A stretch of 45,288 nt of DNA from Acidobacteriota bacterium. Lineage in GTDB: Bacteria > Acidobacteriota > Blastocatellia > RBC074. Shown here one piece after another: positions 44,633 to 45,288 of this stretch. The translations under genes were made by a program, and so were the position numbers. Where the stretch lies: NCBI GenBank assembly GCA_016196035.1, contig JACPYM010000062.1, forward strand, positions 1-45,288, read 5' to 3'. Under the pieces are notes generated by a model. It saw nothing but the letters and a program-made list of their open reading frames with translations, ran no database searches and was not told the origin of the DNA. Position 1 is the stretch's first letter; every line of letters starts with the position of its first letter.

Positions 44633-45100
44633 TTAGAACGGGATGTCGTCTTCATCCAGATCGGGCGGGGCTTGCGCCTTCAACACGGCCCGCGCGGCTT
44701 CCTTGCCCACACTAGCGGCGGCATCTTTCGTCTGCGGTCGCGCCATCTCCGGTTCACCTACCGTGTCCACCGCTTTGCCCAGGGCATAGACCGCCGCCGC
44801 ACCGACTTCCAATGATGTCCGTTGCGCGCCTTCGCGGTCGGTGTAAGTTTCGAGACGAAGACGGCCTTCGACGAAGACTTGCTGGCCTTTGCGCAAATGC
44901 TCGCCCACGAATTCCGCCGTCTGATTCCAGCACGTCACGCGGAACCAGGTCGTGAGGTCTTCCGGCTCGCCATCGGCATTCTTGCGCCGCTCAGAAGTGG
45001 CGACGCTGAATTTGCACACCGCTGAACCTTGCGGCGTGTGTTTCAGCTCGGGATCGCGGCCCAAGTAGCCAACGATGGTGATTTTGTTGAACGATGCCAT
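44633..45100 (-). CDS. ssb: Single-stranded DNA-binding protein
   Basis: A 155-aa SSB. The OB fold (about 1-110) has the normal opening FNKITIVGYLGRDPELKHTPQG and the FRVTCWNQTAEFVGEHLRKGQQVFVEGRL block. A Pro/Ala-rich linker leads to the acidic tip DLDEDDIPF, which binds partner proteins in bacterial SSBs. It is the first visible gene of the leftward operon and precedes the terminase genes, so this is likely the element's own SSB, working with the Rad52-like protein. An AAGAGGA sequence directly before the ATG serves as ribosome-binding site. Confidence 0.96.
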   Translation of the reverse strand: MASFNKITIVGYLGRDPELKHTPQGSAVCKFSVATSERRKNADGEPEDLTTWFRVTCWNQTAEFVGEHLRKGQQVFVEGRLRLETYTDREGAQRTSLEVGAAAVYALGKAVDTVGEPEMARPQTKDAAASVGKEAARAVLKAQAPPDLDEDDIPF

Positions 45101-45159
45101 TCCTCTTGTTCCTCTTGTTCCTCTTTTTCAGTTCTTTCAGTTCAGAGAAAAAATGTGGC

Positions 45160-45288
45160 TCATGTGTAACCAGTTTGCATCGTTGCTGTCCGGCACATTC
45201 GTCGAATGAGCATCGCATTGATGCGTTTGGCGTTGTACATGGCTTCATAGGTCGCCACGTAGTCTTTGAGATAACGCTTGTGGACACC
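45160..45288 (-). CDS. Probable transposase, C-terminal fragment
   Basis: The frame is open from the window edge and encodes the last 42 residues, ending at a TGA (45160-45162). The sequence GVHKRYLKDYVATYEAMYNA followed by K-R-I-N-A-M-L-I-R-R-M-C resembles the tail of DDE-type transposases I have seen with an H-K-x-Y-L-x-x-Y-V pattern, but I cannot name the family. If right, an insertion sequence cuts or borders the element here. Another phage gene remains possible. Confidence 0.4.
   Translation of the reverse strand, partial: GVHKRYLKDYVATYEAMYNAKRINAMLIRRMCRTATMQTGYT

Overview
The window looks like a GC-rich chromosome of Acidobacteriota, probably class Blastocatellia. This is an inference from gene content: a secreted DUF1800 protein carrying a Solibacter-type N-terminal module (TIGR03437-like), CHRD and FN3 domains next to a DUF1501 partner, a 15-PAS sensor kinase, and many short tandem or palindromic intergenic repeats. 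No rRNA or other taxonomic marker is present.

Left part (1-29.4 kb, ordinary chromosome). The window opens in the 3' end of a transposase. Then come a giant PAS-repeat NarL-type histidine kinase and its overlapping LuxR-family response regulator, a convergent L-asparaginase, and a long exported HEAT-like protein. Next are phosphoenolpyruvate carboxylase, a remnant S58 peptidase overlapping its stop codon, and a STAS anti-sigma antagonist. A same-strand run follows: an HD-GYP/GNAT fusion, a degenerate adenine-methylase-like protein and an OsmC protein. The DUF1501/DUF1800 pair, a PafA-like phosphatase, TlyA and tRNA-Arg(ACG) complete this part. Between and sometimes inside these genes sit 7-bp tandem repeats, REP-like palindromes and one 138-bp MITE-like insertion.

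Right part (29.4-45.2 kb, phage-like element beside tRNA-Arg). A VapBC-like toxin-antitoxin pair lies next to the tRNA. An 18-bp inverted repeat, probably a double operator, separates a leftward HTH regulator from a rightward early operon. That operon holds a SWIM protein, a Rad52-family annealing protein, a small HTH protein, a membrane protein and small unknowns, and ends at a bidirectional terminator. A leftward late/packaging operon reads towards it from the right edge: ssb, small terminase, large terminase (split by a 1-nt frameshift), a small protein, a 602-aa repeat protein, a 1413-aa lytic-transglycosylase virion-type protein, a resolvase-like nuclease and a zinc/HTH protein. Five iteron-like CTGGCATTTG repeats lie where the two operons converge. 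No integrase, portal, major capsid or tail genes are visible, so the element is a decayed prophage, a satellite-like element, or is cut by the window edge. The window ends in the 3' end of a second probable transposase.

Most worth following up: the 15-PAS kinase, heptamer repeats that supply parts of coding sequences (ppc insert, signal peptide, stop codons), the HD-GYP/GNAT fusion with its dead-methylase neighbour, the MITE with a 9-bp target duplication, and the capsid-less terminase element with its double operator and iterons.
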